Positions 12,350 to 21,754 of a stretch of DNA of 64,000 bases are shown here, piece by piece. The position numbers were made by a program, and so were the translations under genes. This DNA is from Armillaria gallica (lineage: Eukaryota > Basidiomycota > Agaricomycetes > Agaricales > Physalacriaceae), in contig JBANDB010000021.1 of the NCBI GenBank assembly GCA_037576215.1, positions 868,001-932,000 on the forward strand, given 5' to 3'. Numbering within the stretch: the stretch's first letter is position 1; each line of letters begins with the position of its first letter. The notes beneath the pieces are model-generated. The model ran no database searches and was not told the origin of the DNA. It worked only from the letters and a program-made list of their open reading frames with translations.

Positions 12350-12576
12350 TAACAGACCTTATCCTCATCAAGACCCACTTCTTCGATTATTGCCTCAGGA
12401 CGACCTGGATAATGGAAGACAGATATTGGAGGTCGACAAGCGGATGAACCACGAATGATCCGTCCGAGTGCGGTGTACTGCATGGAATGCGTTGTTGACC
12501 AAGACAGTACGACGCTCGGATGAATGGGGATGCATCTACAAGAATGATGGTGCAGCATGTCATGAAGCCGAAGCTG
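12350..12576 (+). pseudogene. Remnant of the putative zinc-motif gene also found at 61.1-61.6 kb
   Basis: Translating plus-strand pieces gives LILIKTHFFDY, then a DNGRQ.LEVD segment and a final MMVQHVMK.KL. These correspond in order to LKDFILIKTHFFDY, TGRRLLEVDEW and MMVRHVMRNILKL of the gene at 61624-61109. A stop interrupts the position of ERSV/TIRPRSV. The second cysteine of the CxxC pair appears as Trp, and the HxxxC part is frameshifted. It is a decayed paralog in the opposite orientation to the better copy. Confidence 0.6.
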
Positions 12577-12599
12577 CCGATGATCCTCCAGGGAAGATA

Positions 12600-13590
12600 G
12601 CCGTGTCCAGAAGAAACGATATTACAAATCGTCACTAGAGTAAACGCTGAATTAGGCATTTTCTAAGAATTATTTTGCCAAACGTACTTGATGTAGATTA
12701 CGCCTCGTCATGGAAAATGACGGCCAATAAGCATCTGATACCCCTACACCCTCGTTTAGTCTCCAGCAATATTTGTGAGCTTCCTAGAAATCATACCATG
12801 TAGGTGCTCGTTTGCGAGGGGGTACTTCATCCCGAGACGCGCTGGAGTAAGTAGTAATGAGACCAAGTCACAGAATGGCAAACATTGCGAGATGGCAACT
12901 AGTTCGACCGCGTATCCGCTGTTCAACTGAAAGTACAGAAATAGAGTGATCGTCTCTCATTGACAACAGCTGTGATGGCTACCGCAGCCCGTCATATAAT
13001 CCAGCCAACAGATCAATCGATGAGTGTCACAAAGGCCAACTGATGAATCCTAGCACAGCAAAGTTTCCCTTAGCCGCAACCCTGGAAGTCGTACTTGGCA
13101 TGTTGATGATCTTCGTGATCGTATGCATTTGTTGATATGGCATCGTCTCCAAGAGCTTTTCCCGGGGAAGGTGATCGGACCGACGGATAGTGTTAAATGC
13201 AGTGCGGTGAATAGAAAATTGTATCCACGAGAGTCAACGTGTATGAGTTGGATTCCGCCAGTTCCTGTATCGGGTTGTGCATAGAAGCACGATGAAGGAG
13301 TAACGTTCCGCTGGTAATGCAAGCATGATCGTGAGCGCGGTGTATGAATATTAAGAAAGGATGTGGCGACAGGAGAACAATGATCATCGCATTGCTACTG
13401 ACTCGCCGCCAAGGAGAATCGCTTTTCAATAATGCGCGATAATCAACGTAACGCTTGTAACCTTCAATCCGCCCAGGCAGCTCATCAATGCATCACGTCT
13501 GAGAGGAGGAGAAAAGTTCATGGTTCGTGATGGTAAAAAGAAGACAGCCGAGATTATATTACAACAGTATTGGATCTTGGCAACACGTCA
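12600..13590. other. No gene seen
   Basis: Spacer between the zinc-motif remnant and the 3' end of SDR copy 2. I found no coding exon and no repeat with the rest of the window, except that the last part is the 3' flank of the SDR gene. Confidence 0.35.
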
Positions 13591-13995
13591 AACGTTTACC
13601 ACTTCTCATGCGCAGGACGCACTGGAAGGTCTCAGATATCAGCAGAGTATAGAAACAAGGAGTAAGAGACATACAGTCCAATTCCCACGTCCAGGCCGAA
13701 CGAGGTTGGTTGATGAGGTGCAGGTAGGACTAGAATTGTGGTTCAGCATTATGCACAGCGACAACGAATAGATGGACGTACCTCTGCTATCCCGTCCGGA
13801 GACAGCCTAACATCCTCATTCTGCTCCCACTCTGGATCGTTACGACGCTCGCGGGATGCGTTCGTCAAGATACCGCCATCAATGATAGCCTGTCATACGT
13901 GGTCAGTAGCCAGAAAAGAACGCTCAAAAGCGGTACTCACGTGGGACACATGTATGTTCTGCTTGCCAAACTCTTTCGCAAGGCTTTGCGATAAC

Positions 13996-14203
13996 TGTTG
14001 AAGGAAGAGAACGACACGCACCAGTAGTTTACCGCTTACATAATGTTTGACTTTTTCCCCTGAAGTAGACGTCGCAATTCCTTAGCAATTGACCGTCTAC
14101 TTCAGGTATGTACTATCTGTATACCTACGATATCCTCAGCAATTGACCGTCTACTTCAGCTCCTTACCATTCCGTTCAGTCCCTGTGTAGCCTGTCTGCA
14201 ACA
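13996..14203 (+). repeat. 5' LTR of the copia element (208 bp)
   Basis: Begins TGTTGAAGG and ends TGTCTGCAACA. Contains a 22-bp direct repeat (AGCAATTGACCGTCTACTTC followed by AG), whose two copies end at 14105 and 14159. The 54 bp from 14106 to 14159 are missing in the 3' LTR. Otherwise the two LTRs differ at one position (T at 14186 in CCCTGTGTAG versus C in CCCTGCGTAG). The LTR is short, as is common for fungal copia elements. Confidence 0.95.
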
Positions 14204-14215
14204 GGTTATGGGCCC
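14204..14215 (+). other. Primer binding site matching initiator tRNA-Met anticodon arm
   Basis: GGTTATGGGCCC follows the 5' LTR directly. It is complementary to GGGCCCATAACC, the anticodon stem-loop of eukaryotic initiator tRNA-Met (anticodon CAU), not to a tRNA 3' end. Drosophila copia uses the same internal site with a half-tRNA as primer, so the same priming mode is inferred here. Confidence 0.8.
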
Positions 14216-14297
14216 CGCGCCCTGAACGGTTACTCCGAGTTTACCCACGTCTTGCTCCATCGACTCTTTTCCGGCACCTTCGCTGCCCAACATCAAA

Positions 14298-17200
14298 ATG
14301 GGATTTGATCCTGAGAAAAAAGGCTTTGCTAATCTATCAGCCGACAATTACGGCGTTTGGGCTCCCGCTATGGAGTCCCTGCTCAAAACCCACAAGCTCT
14401 GGATGGTGACTGGAGGTTTCTCGCACGAGCCTGACTTTGTCGATGCCGACAACCCGACTAAGGAGGAGAAGAGGGAGTGGCGAGATTGGATGGAAGAGAT
14501 GGGGGCTGTCGCTGGGATGATCTTCCTGTGCCTGGATGACACTCAGAAGATCAACATTGAAGATTATCGCAGGCATGACAATCCGGTGGGCATGTGGACC
14601 AGCCTGAAGGCCCTGCACCATCAGAAAACCGCAACAACTCGCTTCACGGCCTACAACACATTCTTTTCTGTTCGCAAGGACCCTGACAAATCACTTTCGG
14701 CACTCCACGCTCGAGTCGTCAAAATCATGGCAGATGTCCGTTCGCTCCGCCCCTCCAACTTCAATCTCTCAAAGCTGGATGAGGAGCTCCAGATTATGGC
14801 CCTTATTCGTGCTCTTCCGATGCCTGAGTACACCGCCTTCGTTGACAGCATTTTCCTCAATGTCGAAAAACTCACTCTCACGGGCCTTCGCGATCTCTTC
14901 CACACACAGGAAAACAAGGAGTGGCTCTACTCTGACCCAACATCCTCCCTATCTCTCCGTGCACATGCTACCCACACCACTGCAACTGCGAACGCTGCTA
15001 CTGAGCTGCTTTGTGGCTGGTGCACACACAAGGGCCATGGTGAAAATGAGTGTGAGACCAAGAAGCATTCTCAACGTCGTGACCACGAACGAGCTACAAA
15101 CACCACCTCACGTTTTCGTCGCAAAGGCAACCATGAGGAGAAGGGAGATTCAAAAGAGGGAACCACATCGCAGGTGAACTCAGTGAAGGAGGAGAAGGCA
15201 AGCCATGCTGTTATCGACCGCTCTTCTCCTGCAATCTCTAATTGGAACACGGATACAGGTGTTTCTCGCTCAATGACACCCAATTGTGACTGGTTCAAAA
15301 TTTATTCACCGCATATAATTCCCATTCGCCTTGCCAACGACATGATCATCTATTCGGAGGGTATTGGATCAGTAGTTATCGAACCAGAGATTGAGGGGGA
15401 GAAGATGGACCTGGTTGAGATCCCTGATGTTCTGCATGTACCTGCTCTGCACAATAATTTGCTTTCCCCATTCTCTCTTGCACGTGAGAAACATTTCAAG
15501 ATTATCATTGATGGTTCAACCGTTTCCTTCAATCACGATGATAAGACATGGTTCACGGCAACTGTAAATGAGGACAATGTGGGATATGTCAATGCAACCA
15601 CACGATCATTTCCATCCTCGCTCTCTCCCCTTCACTGCAATCTGCTCAGTACATGTTCCATGGATGATTCACTCTGGCACCGACATCTCTGTCACCGCTC
15701 CTTAGACATTGTCAGGAGTATGCACTCAAAGAAACTTGTCACAGGCATGACAAAGATCAACAATGATAGTCCTCCTGATCCCATATGTGTCCCATGTCTT
15801 GGTGGCAAGCAGCATCGCCATGATATCCCTCGCACAACCAGCTCACCTCCTCCCAAAGAAATCCTTGAAGTTGTCTACAGTGATGTTAAAGGACCAATGC
15901 CTGTAGCAACACCTGAAGGTTACCGTTATTTTGTCACATTCATCTGTGCCAAAACCGACTACTGGGCAACAGCATGCCTCAGGAAGAAGAGTGATACTTT
16001 CTTGGCCTTCAAGGTGTTCAAAGCTCAAGCTGAACGTGAGCATCCTGGCCTCCACATCATTGAGTTTCAGGAGGACAAGGGGGGAGAATATATGAGTACA
16101 GAGTTCATCAAGTTTTGTGCTGAGCATGGGATTCGACATCGTCATACAGAGCCAGATGAGCCTTACCAGAATGGATGAGCAGAACGTGCTAATCGCACAA
16201 TCTCAGAGGGAGCAAATGCCATTCTTGTTGAATCCAAGCTACCTGCTACTTTTTGGGGACACGCTGTCCGTTTCTTTGTACATGTCCGCAATTGCTGCCC
16301 TACTCATGCACTTCCTGACTCAACACCCTATACTGAATACGACCGCCACCATCGGCAGCCTGATATTGCTCATTTTCGGATATTCGGCTGTCTTGCATAT
16401 GTGCTAGTGCGAAAGAAGAAACAACGAGCATTTGAACCACATACACAGAAATGCATACTTGTTGGCTATCCTGAAGGCACCAAGGCCTGGCAATTCTGGA
16501 ATCCTACTACACGTCGCTTCCTTGTGTCGAGCCATGTTGTATTTGATGAACGTGTTCTCCCAGGCAATACTCAGAACATTGTTAGCCCTTTTGGATATCC
16601 TTTGGCTTCACATGCACCTGATCCAAATCCAGCATCTACTGAGGATATTGAGCTCCACTATGAGCCTTGTCGAGGGGGAGAAGCTAAAGATAACAACGAG
16701 TCTACTCTTCCTCCATCTGCACATCCTTCTGAACCAGCATCTCCACCAGTATCGGTGCCAGATCTACCTGAGGTCTCATCACCTCCTCCATCACCACTCA
16801 CTCCTCTTCCAATGTCATCACCTCCATCGCCCTCCATTGAACCTCAGCATGCCCAGCCACTACCTCTTCCTCATGCAAAATTCGAACCACAGTATGACTG
16901 CAAGGGACTCATAATTCCTGAACCAAACACTGGTCGTGGTTGTCGAAATCGAAATGCATCACAGCCTAAGCACCACATACCTGACAAGTCACCCTCAAAT
17001 GTTCCCATCACTGAACCCAATGATTCTACAAATATTGAACATGGTGACCATACTGGCATTGATGATGATGATATTGCTGCAGGAATGTCCTTTGTATTAG
17101 AGGCACCAACATATGCTTCCACATCTGAGGCACTGGAGTATGCTTTCCAGTCAGCTCTCCAAGCTGCTATGAAAGTGACAACAGTTGATGATGAGCCAAA

Positions 17201-18800
17201 GAGCTTAGCTGAGGCATTATCCCGACCAAAGGATGAAGCCGATAAGTGGTATCAAGCTGCACTTCAGGAACTAGCAGCATTACAAGAGAGTGGTGTCTTT
17301 GAGCTGGTAAAATTACCACCTGGAAAGCATGCAATTGGTGGTCGATGGGTCTTCAAGGTGAAGCGGAATGCAGATGGATCAATTGAATGCTATAAAGCAC
17401 GCTATGTTGCCAAAGGCTACTCTCAGCGCCCAGGTTTCGACTTCACTGAGACCTTCTCACCTACTCCCAAGTGGGCAGCTATTTGCACTGTCTTGGCAAT
17501 TGCTGCTGTTGAAGATTTGGAGCTATGGAGTGTTGATGTCTCATCAGCTTTCTTGAATGGAGATCTGGATGAAGAAGTTTACATGGCAGAGCCAGAAGGA
17601 TTCCAAACTAAAGACAAGTCCTATGCACTACGACTTCTCAAGTCTATCTATGGGCTCAAGCAAGCAGGCCGACAGTGGCATCAGAAGCTTCACAGTGTCC
17701 TGACATCCATAGGCTTTGATCGAGTGTGATGTGAGCACAGCATTTGGGTGTACAAACATGGCGAGGATCGAATCATTGTCCCTGTCTTTGTTGATGACAT
17801 GACAATTGCAGCCAAGTCTTTGGAGTCAGTACAGAGGGTGATCTCTGATCTCAAGGAGCATTTCAAGCTTCGTGACTTGGGTCCAACATCATATCTGCTA
17901 GGAGTTGAGATCCAATGTGATCGGTTAAGCCGAACCCTCACTCTCAGTCAGCACCAGTATATTCTCAATATTTTGGAATGGGCTGGCATGTCTGATTGCA
18001 ATCCTGTAACAACTCCACTTGATCCACATGTCAAGCTTTCAACCTCTATGTCACCATCAACACCAGAAGAATGGGACAAGATGAGGACTGTACCATACAT
18101 TCACATCCTTGGAGCTGTTGCTTACCTTGCCATTGCCACACGTCCTGACATTGCATTTGCTGTCAGTGTCTTATCTCGATTCAGCAAAAATCCTGGAGTC
18201 CAACATTGGGAAGCTCTGAAACGTGTCCTCAGATACCTTAAAGGTACTCTTGATCTCAAAATCACCTACTCTCCAACAAGTTCTGGCACCAATTAACTCT
18301 TTACCACCTACTCTGATGCAGACCATGGAGGAAACCCAGATAATGGTTGATCAACCTCAGGATTCATTGTGAAGATCGGAACTGGTGCTGTTAGCTGGCT
18401 CAGCCGCTTACAAGCATTTGTTACACTGTCCACTACAGAAGCAGAGTACGTGTCAGCAGTATCTGCCGGTCAAGAGATTTTATGGCTCAGAAACTTATTT
18501 GAGGAGTTTGGGTACAAGCATACTGGCCCATCCACACTTCATATTGACAACCAATCTGCATTATCAGTTGCGCACAATCCTGACCACCATGGTCGTGTCA
18601 AGCACCTTGACCTGCGCTTCTACTGGCTTCGTGATGAAGTTGAACATGGCCGAATTCAGGTTGAACACTTGCATACAGATGAGATGCTGGCAGATATCCT
18701 TACAAAAGCACTTAATCGAGACAAACTCGAGCATATGCTTAACTTACTGGGCTTGCGTCGAGGGGGAGTGTTGAAGGAAGAGAACGACACGCACCAGTAG
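14298..18800 (+). pseudogene. Copia Gag-Pol polyprotein, four in-frame stops
   Basis: One frame of about 1,500 codons is broken by TGA 16176-16178, TGA 17727-17729, TAA 18294-18296 and TGA 18348-18350, with no frameshift. Gag: residues 1-235, then a CCHC knuckle CGWCTHKGHGENEC at 239-252. Protease: DTG at 319-321 in WNTDTGVSRSMTPN. Integrase: HHCC (HRHLCHR...CVPCLGG, about 15670-15800), catalytic Asp in YSDVKG and QEDKGGEY, the first stop inside QNG*AERANRTI, and Glu in LVESKLPATFW. Reverse transcriptase: GRWVFKVKRN, WSVDVSSAFLNG and the FVDD active-site box near 17790-17800. RNase H: YSDAD, STTEAEY, HIDNQSAL and the terminal ADILTK. The ATG at 14298 is the first in frame after the primer site. 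The frame runs 32 nt into the 3' LTR. As read, only Gag-protease and part of integrase could be translated. Confidence 0.93.
18760..18768 (+). other. Polypurine tract
   Basis: GAGGGGGAG sits immediately before the 3' LTR, the expected site for priming plus-strand DNA synthesis. It overlaps the end of the polyprotein frame. Confidence 0.85.
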
Positions 18801-18922
18801 TTTACCGCTTACATAATGTTTGACTTTTTCCCCTGAAGTAGACGTCGCAATTCCTTAGCAATTGACCGTCTACTTCAGCTCCTTACCATTCCGTTCAGTC
18901 CCTGCGTAGCCTGTCTGCAACA
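18769..18922 (+). repeat. 3' LTR of the copia element (154 bp)
   Basis: Starts TGTTGAAGG directly after the polypurine tract and ends CTGTCTGCAACA. It is followed by the target duplication ATAAC. It lacks the 54-bp segment present in the 5' LTR. Confidence 0.95.
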
Positions 18923-19593
18923 ATAACGCCCTCAACGCGTGTTTCCCAGCTGAGAACGCGCTAGTGGTGACGTTCCCTCGAACACTCGCTGTGGCTCCTG
19001 TGAAGATCAGCGACCCTCTCTTCCCCTTCTCGTCGATTTGGTTGGCCTGGAAGGCTTGGATAACGTTCTTCGAAAATGCGAATGCGCCTTCAATGTTTGT
19101 TTGTGTCACGGCTTGGACGTCCTCCAGGGTGATGTCGAGGAATGGTTTCCAGACGGGGTGTGTGGCATTGTAGAGGGCGACGCGGATGGGCTGGCCTTCG
19201 TAGTGAGCACGGATTTGGGCATAAGCGGTATTGATATCCGTGGTGTTGTAGGAGGATATAGTGAATGGGGTAGCAGTCCCACCGGCAGAGTTGATCTCGT
19301 CCGCGAGAGCCTTGAGAGAGTCAGCACCGCGAGCGACGAGGGCGATGGCATAGCCTTCTTTAGTTAAGAGACGACTAGGAATAGTCAGACGACCATAGTG
19401 GAAGCAGGAGTCCAGAAAACGTACGCTGGTGCCGCGCCTGTACCCGATCCGGAGCCAAGACCTATAGCATGCCAAAGCATCAGCAATGCCGCCTGCTAGC
19501 ACTGCAAAAGCGATTCACCTGCAATAACAGCTACGGGTTTGGTTGCCATGTCAGAGAGAGAGAATGGTGAGAAGTCGAGAGAAGGACGAAGGG

Positions 19594-19601
19594 CTATTTA
19601 T
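19594..19601 (-). promoter_or_regulatory. TATA-like box of SDR copy 2
   Basis: On the minus strand ATAAATAG lies about 45 bases before the ATG at 19549. The same box is at the same distance in the intact copy 3 (42764-42771), which supports function. Confidence 0.5.
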
Positions 19602-19929
19602 TTGTGAGCAAGATGGCGGAATTGTCAGGTCAGAAGGACATTACCAAGCGATCCCTAGCATTGTCATACCGCGACACTACGACCGAAACTAACACCATGC
19701 TGAGGGTAATGACAGAGTTGCCGGATTGGCACTGGAATGAGAGAAATTTCGGGAGTAAAGGGTACTGGCTTGATAACGACAAAGGAAAGTGCTTGAAAAT
19801 CGGAAGGTTGTCTTTGTTTGGTGGCGTCGTGTCACCGATAGCTTGCCGAAAGTTGTTGCATATTCGCCCTTCGTACAGCCGCCACGCGAGTCCCAAAGAG
19901 GAAGCTCTCTGACGAACTACACACATGAC

Positions 19930-20920
19930 TACGGCTCAGCTCGTCACTGCAAATTGCCACCCACCATAACCGTTTATTCCACCAACCACCGTCGCCGCCG
20001 TCACTGACAACGACGCGTTCCCCCCCCCCTCCTCTCCCATTGCATATCGCTGGTGCTATTGCTCCACCACTTGTGACTCGCTGAATTGCTTCAACATCGT
20101 ACATCGCGACTCGGACACGGCGGAGATCAGAAATCAGGACTATCAACGACGGCCCGTGCGCGTGCGCGTGACCTGGTGCACCGACCATTACTGGCGCTAC
20201 ACTGATGATGCCGCCGCTCTGGTACCAGTGTTCATCGATGCATCATGGGGAAGTACCTATATTTATTAGCTTCTTAGTACTACAGTAGCAGTGCAACATA
20301 TTCTCAACTATGTTCTCTGAATAAGTACAGAATTACCACTTCTTTTATTCCTGGTCAGCCTGTCTGAAAAATAACAGGTAAAGAAACTATGTAGAACTTG
20401 TTAAATTTTCACCTTGATGCCACCCAACCCCACTGGACTTAAGTGACTTCAGCGCGAACTTGCTTACTGAGCCGCAGCGCTCGCGAGCCAGTTCATTGAG
20501 TGACTTCCTTTTCTGAGTGTCACATAACAGTCACGGAGGGCGGATTTGACGCAACTCTTGCCGAACTCCGGCACGTGGTACCAATGCAAGCTTCACAAGC
20601 ACACGACTTGCACACGACCCCTCGATTTAACAACTGACCGAATGACTGAAAGCGGACAGCCTTTTGTTCTTGTCCTATTTAACATCCTATTAGAGCTCGA
20701 CTAGGGTAACGCACGGTACAGCCTACAGAACCGTTCTTTGATTTGTGATTGATAGGCTATTTATGTGTGTACGGAATCGGGACAGCACCGACCCTCATTT
20801 CAGTCCATTCCCCAGAATGAAATATCAACTCCAGGATGATAATCACACAGAGCTCATACCGCACCGCCCCTTTTGTTCGGACCAATAACCATTACTACAT
20901 TATCATCACCACCGTCATCA
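19930..20920. other. No gene seen; homopolymer run
   Basis: Upstream flank of SDR copy 2 followed by anonymous sequence. A short run of C occurs near 20021 and a GCGCGTGCGCGTG stretch near 20158. No exon recognised before the truncated 7TM gene. Confidence 0.4.
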
Positions 20921-20923
20921 TCG

Positions 20924-21754
20924 TCAGGCGGTACATATGATCGTCGTGGGGAGTGCCATTATGTAGTAAGGTATTCGCCAGTTCACGGAGTTTTTCCTAA
21001 AAGGATTACCCTGTGAGTCAGTCGACAGGGTCAGAAATTGATTGAGGCAGAGAGCAGCAAATACTAGGATCAGTGAGTGATACAAGTTCATCAATGGCAA
21101 CTCGAATAACATACTCATGCCGCATAGCGTACATATGCATGGAAGGACGACGATCTTCCGGTTCTTTCCCCAGATGATCCAGCATCTCCAAATCTAATAT
21201 GAGTATCGAGTCAGTCGCTGCTTCTCCAGAAATTCTGGTGAGAGACGTACAATAACGCAATCCGCAATGAATATATTGACTCCCACGGCTATACTGCTAA
21301 TCGTTTGGACCCACAGTGGACCGTCGGTGGACAGATGGTATGTGGCAGAAGGGGACTTCGTTTCATTGCTCCCTCCATTCTTGATGAACACCGAACTGCT
21401 ATTGATCAACCTCGCAGTCAGGTGCATCATGGCCATGGTGTACATGAACACCGATATTCCAACGAGGACCTTCGTCTGCCCCCCATGGGTAGTGCTGCGC
21501 CGGCTTGACACTACGAAGAAATCTTTCAGTCTGTACAGCATAGACATGGTTCATCGTACATGTCCGCCACAGTACAATGACAAGTAAAGCCGTGTACATT
21601 CCTAGGGTATGGTAAATATTTGATCAGCTGTGATTTGAAGTTGAATCTTACCGTGAGTTAGGGAATGTATAAAAACACCGTTCAAACAGGAGTCAGAATA
21701 CTCCATCGTGAGTACTTGGATAGATGCAAAGTCGTCGATCTGAGAATCAGACAT
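20924..21754 (-). pseudogene. Seven-TM membrane protein, C-terminally truncated (copy C)
   Basis: Five exons match the intact copies in position and phase: 21754-21652, 21601-21560, 21510-21251, 21193-21115 and 21063-20924. Together they encode 207 aa instead of about 335. The frame starts MSDSQIDDFASIQVL and carries transmembrane segments 1-4 (GMYTALLVIVLW, the TKVLVGISVFMY region, the ADCVI/IWRCWIIWGKN pair). It ends inside the fifth segment with PTTIICTA-stop. Segments 6 and 7 and the last exon are absent and no homologous sequence follows. The missing half argues for a pseudogene, although a shortened membrane protein cannot be excluded. It is upstream of SDR copy 2 in the same direction, about 1.4 kb away. 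Confidence 0.75.

Larger units (their letters stand above)
13996..18922 (+). mobile_element. Ty1/copia LTR retrotransposon, 4.93 kb
   Basis: Bounded by LTRs starting TGTTGAAGG and ending CTGCAACA. It is flanked by the 5-bp direct duplication ATAAC (13991-13995 and 18923-18927). The empty site can be read from SDR copy 3, where the flanks join as ...GTGACAACGCC. Order of domains in one frame: Gag with zinc knuckle, protease, integrase, reverse transcriptase, RNase H. Integrase preceding reverse transcriptase defines the Ty1/copia (Pseudoviridae) type. The element lies on the plus strand, opposite to the SDR gene it disrupts. It has an identifiable primer site and polypurine tract, but four in-frame stops. 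The LTRs differ by one substitution and one 54-bp indel, so the insertion is probably recent. Confidence 0.97.
13596..19549 (-). pseudogene. Atypical SDR gene, copy 2, split by a copia element
   Basis: Minus-strand gene with six exons: 19549-19519, 19461-19425, 19374-13941 (interrupted), 13889-13782, 13729-13675 and 13621-13596. Leaving out the inserted element and one copy of its 5-bp duplication, exon 3 measures 447 + 55 = 502 nt. The whole coding length is then 759 nt, exactly that of copy 3 at 41699-42720, with every intron in the same place and phase. I see no other damage, so the gene was apparently intact until the insertion. The product would be an NAD(P)-binding Rossmann protein with AGLGSGSGTGAA near residue 10, YNAT near 92 and SAFSAGK near 161-167. 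The insertion separates the last third of the enzyme. The upstream flank is highly similar to that of copy 3, evidence of segmental duplication. Confidence 0.9.

Noticed and set aside
14651..16145. Minus-strand open frames under the copia element
   Set aside because: They are antisense shadows of the polyprotein without motifs of their own.
18964..19367. Plus-strand open frames over SDR copy 2 (and 42209-42538 over copy 3)
   Set aside because: Opposite-strand shadows of the SDR coding exon; they repeat only because the SDR gene is duplicated.
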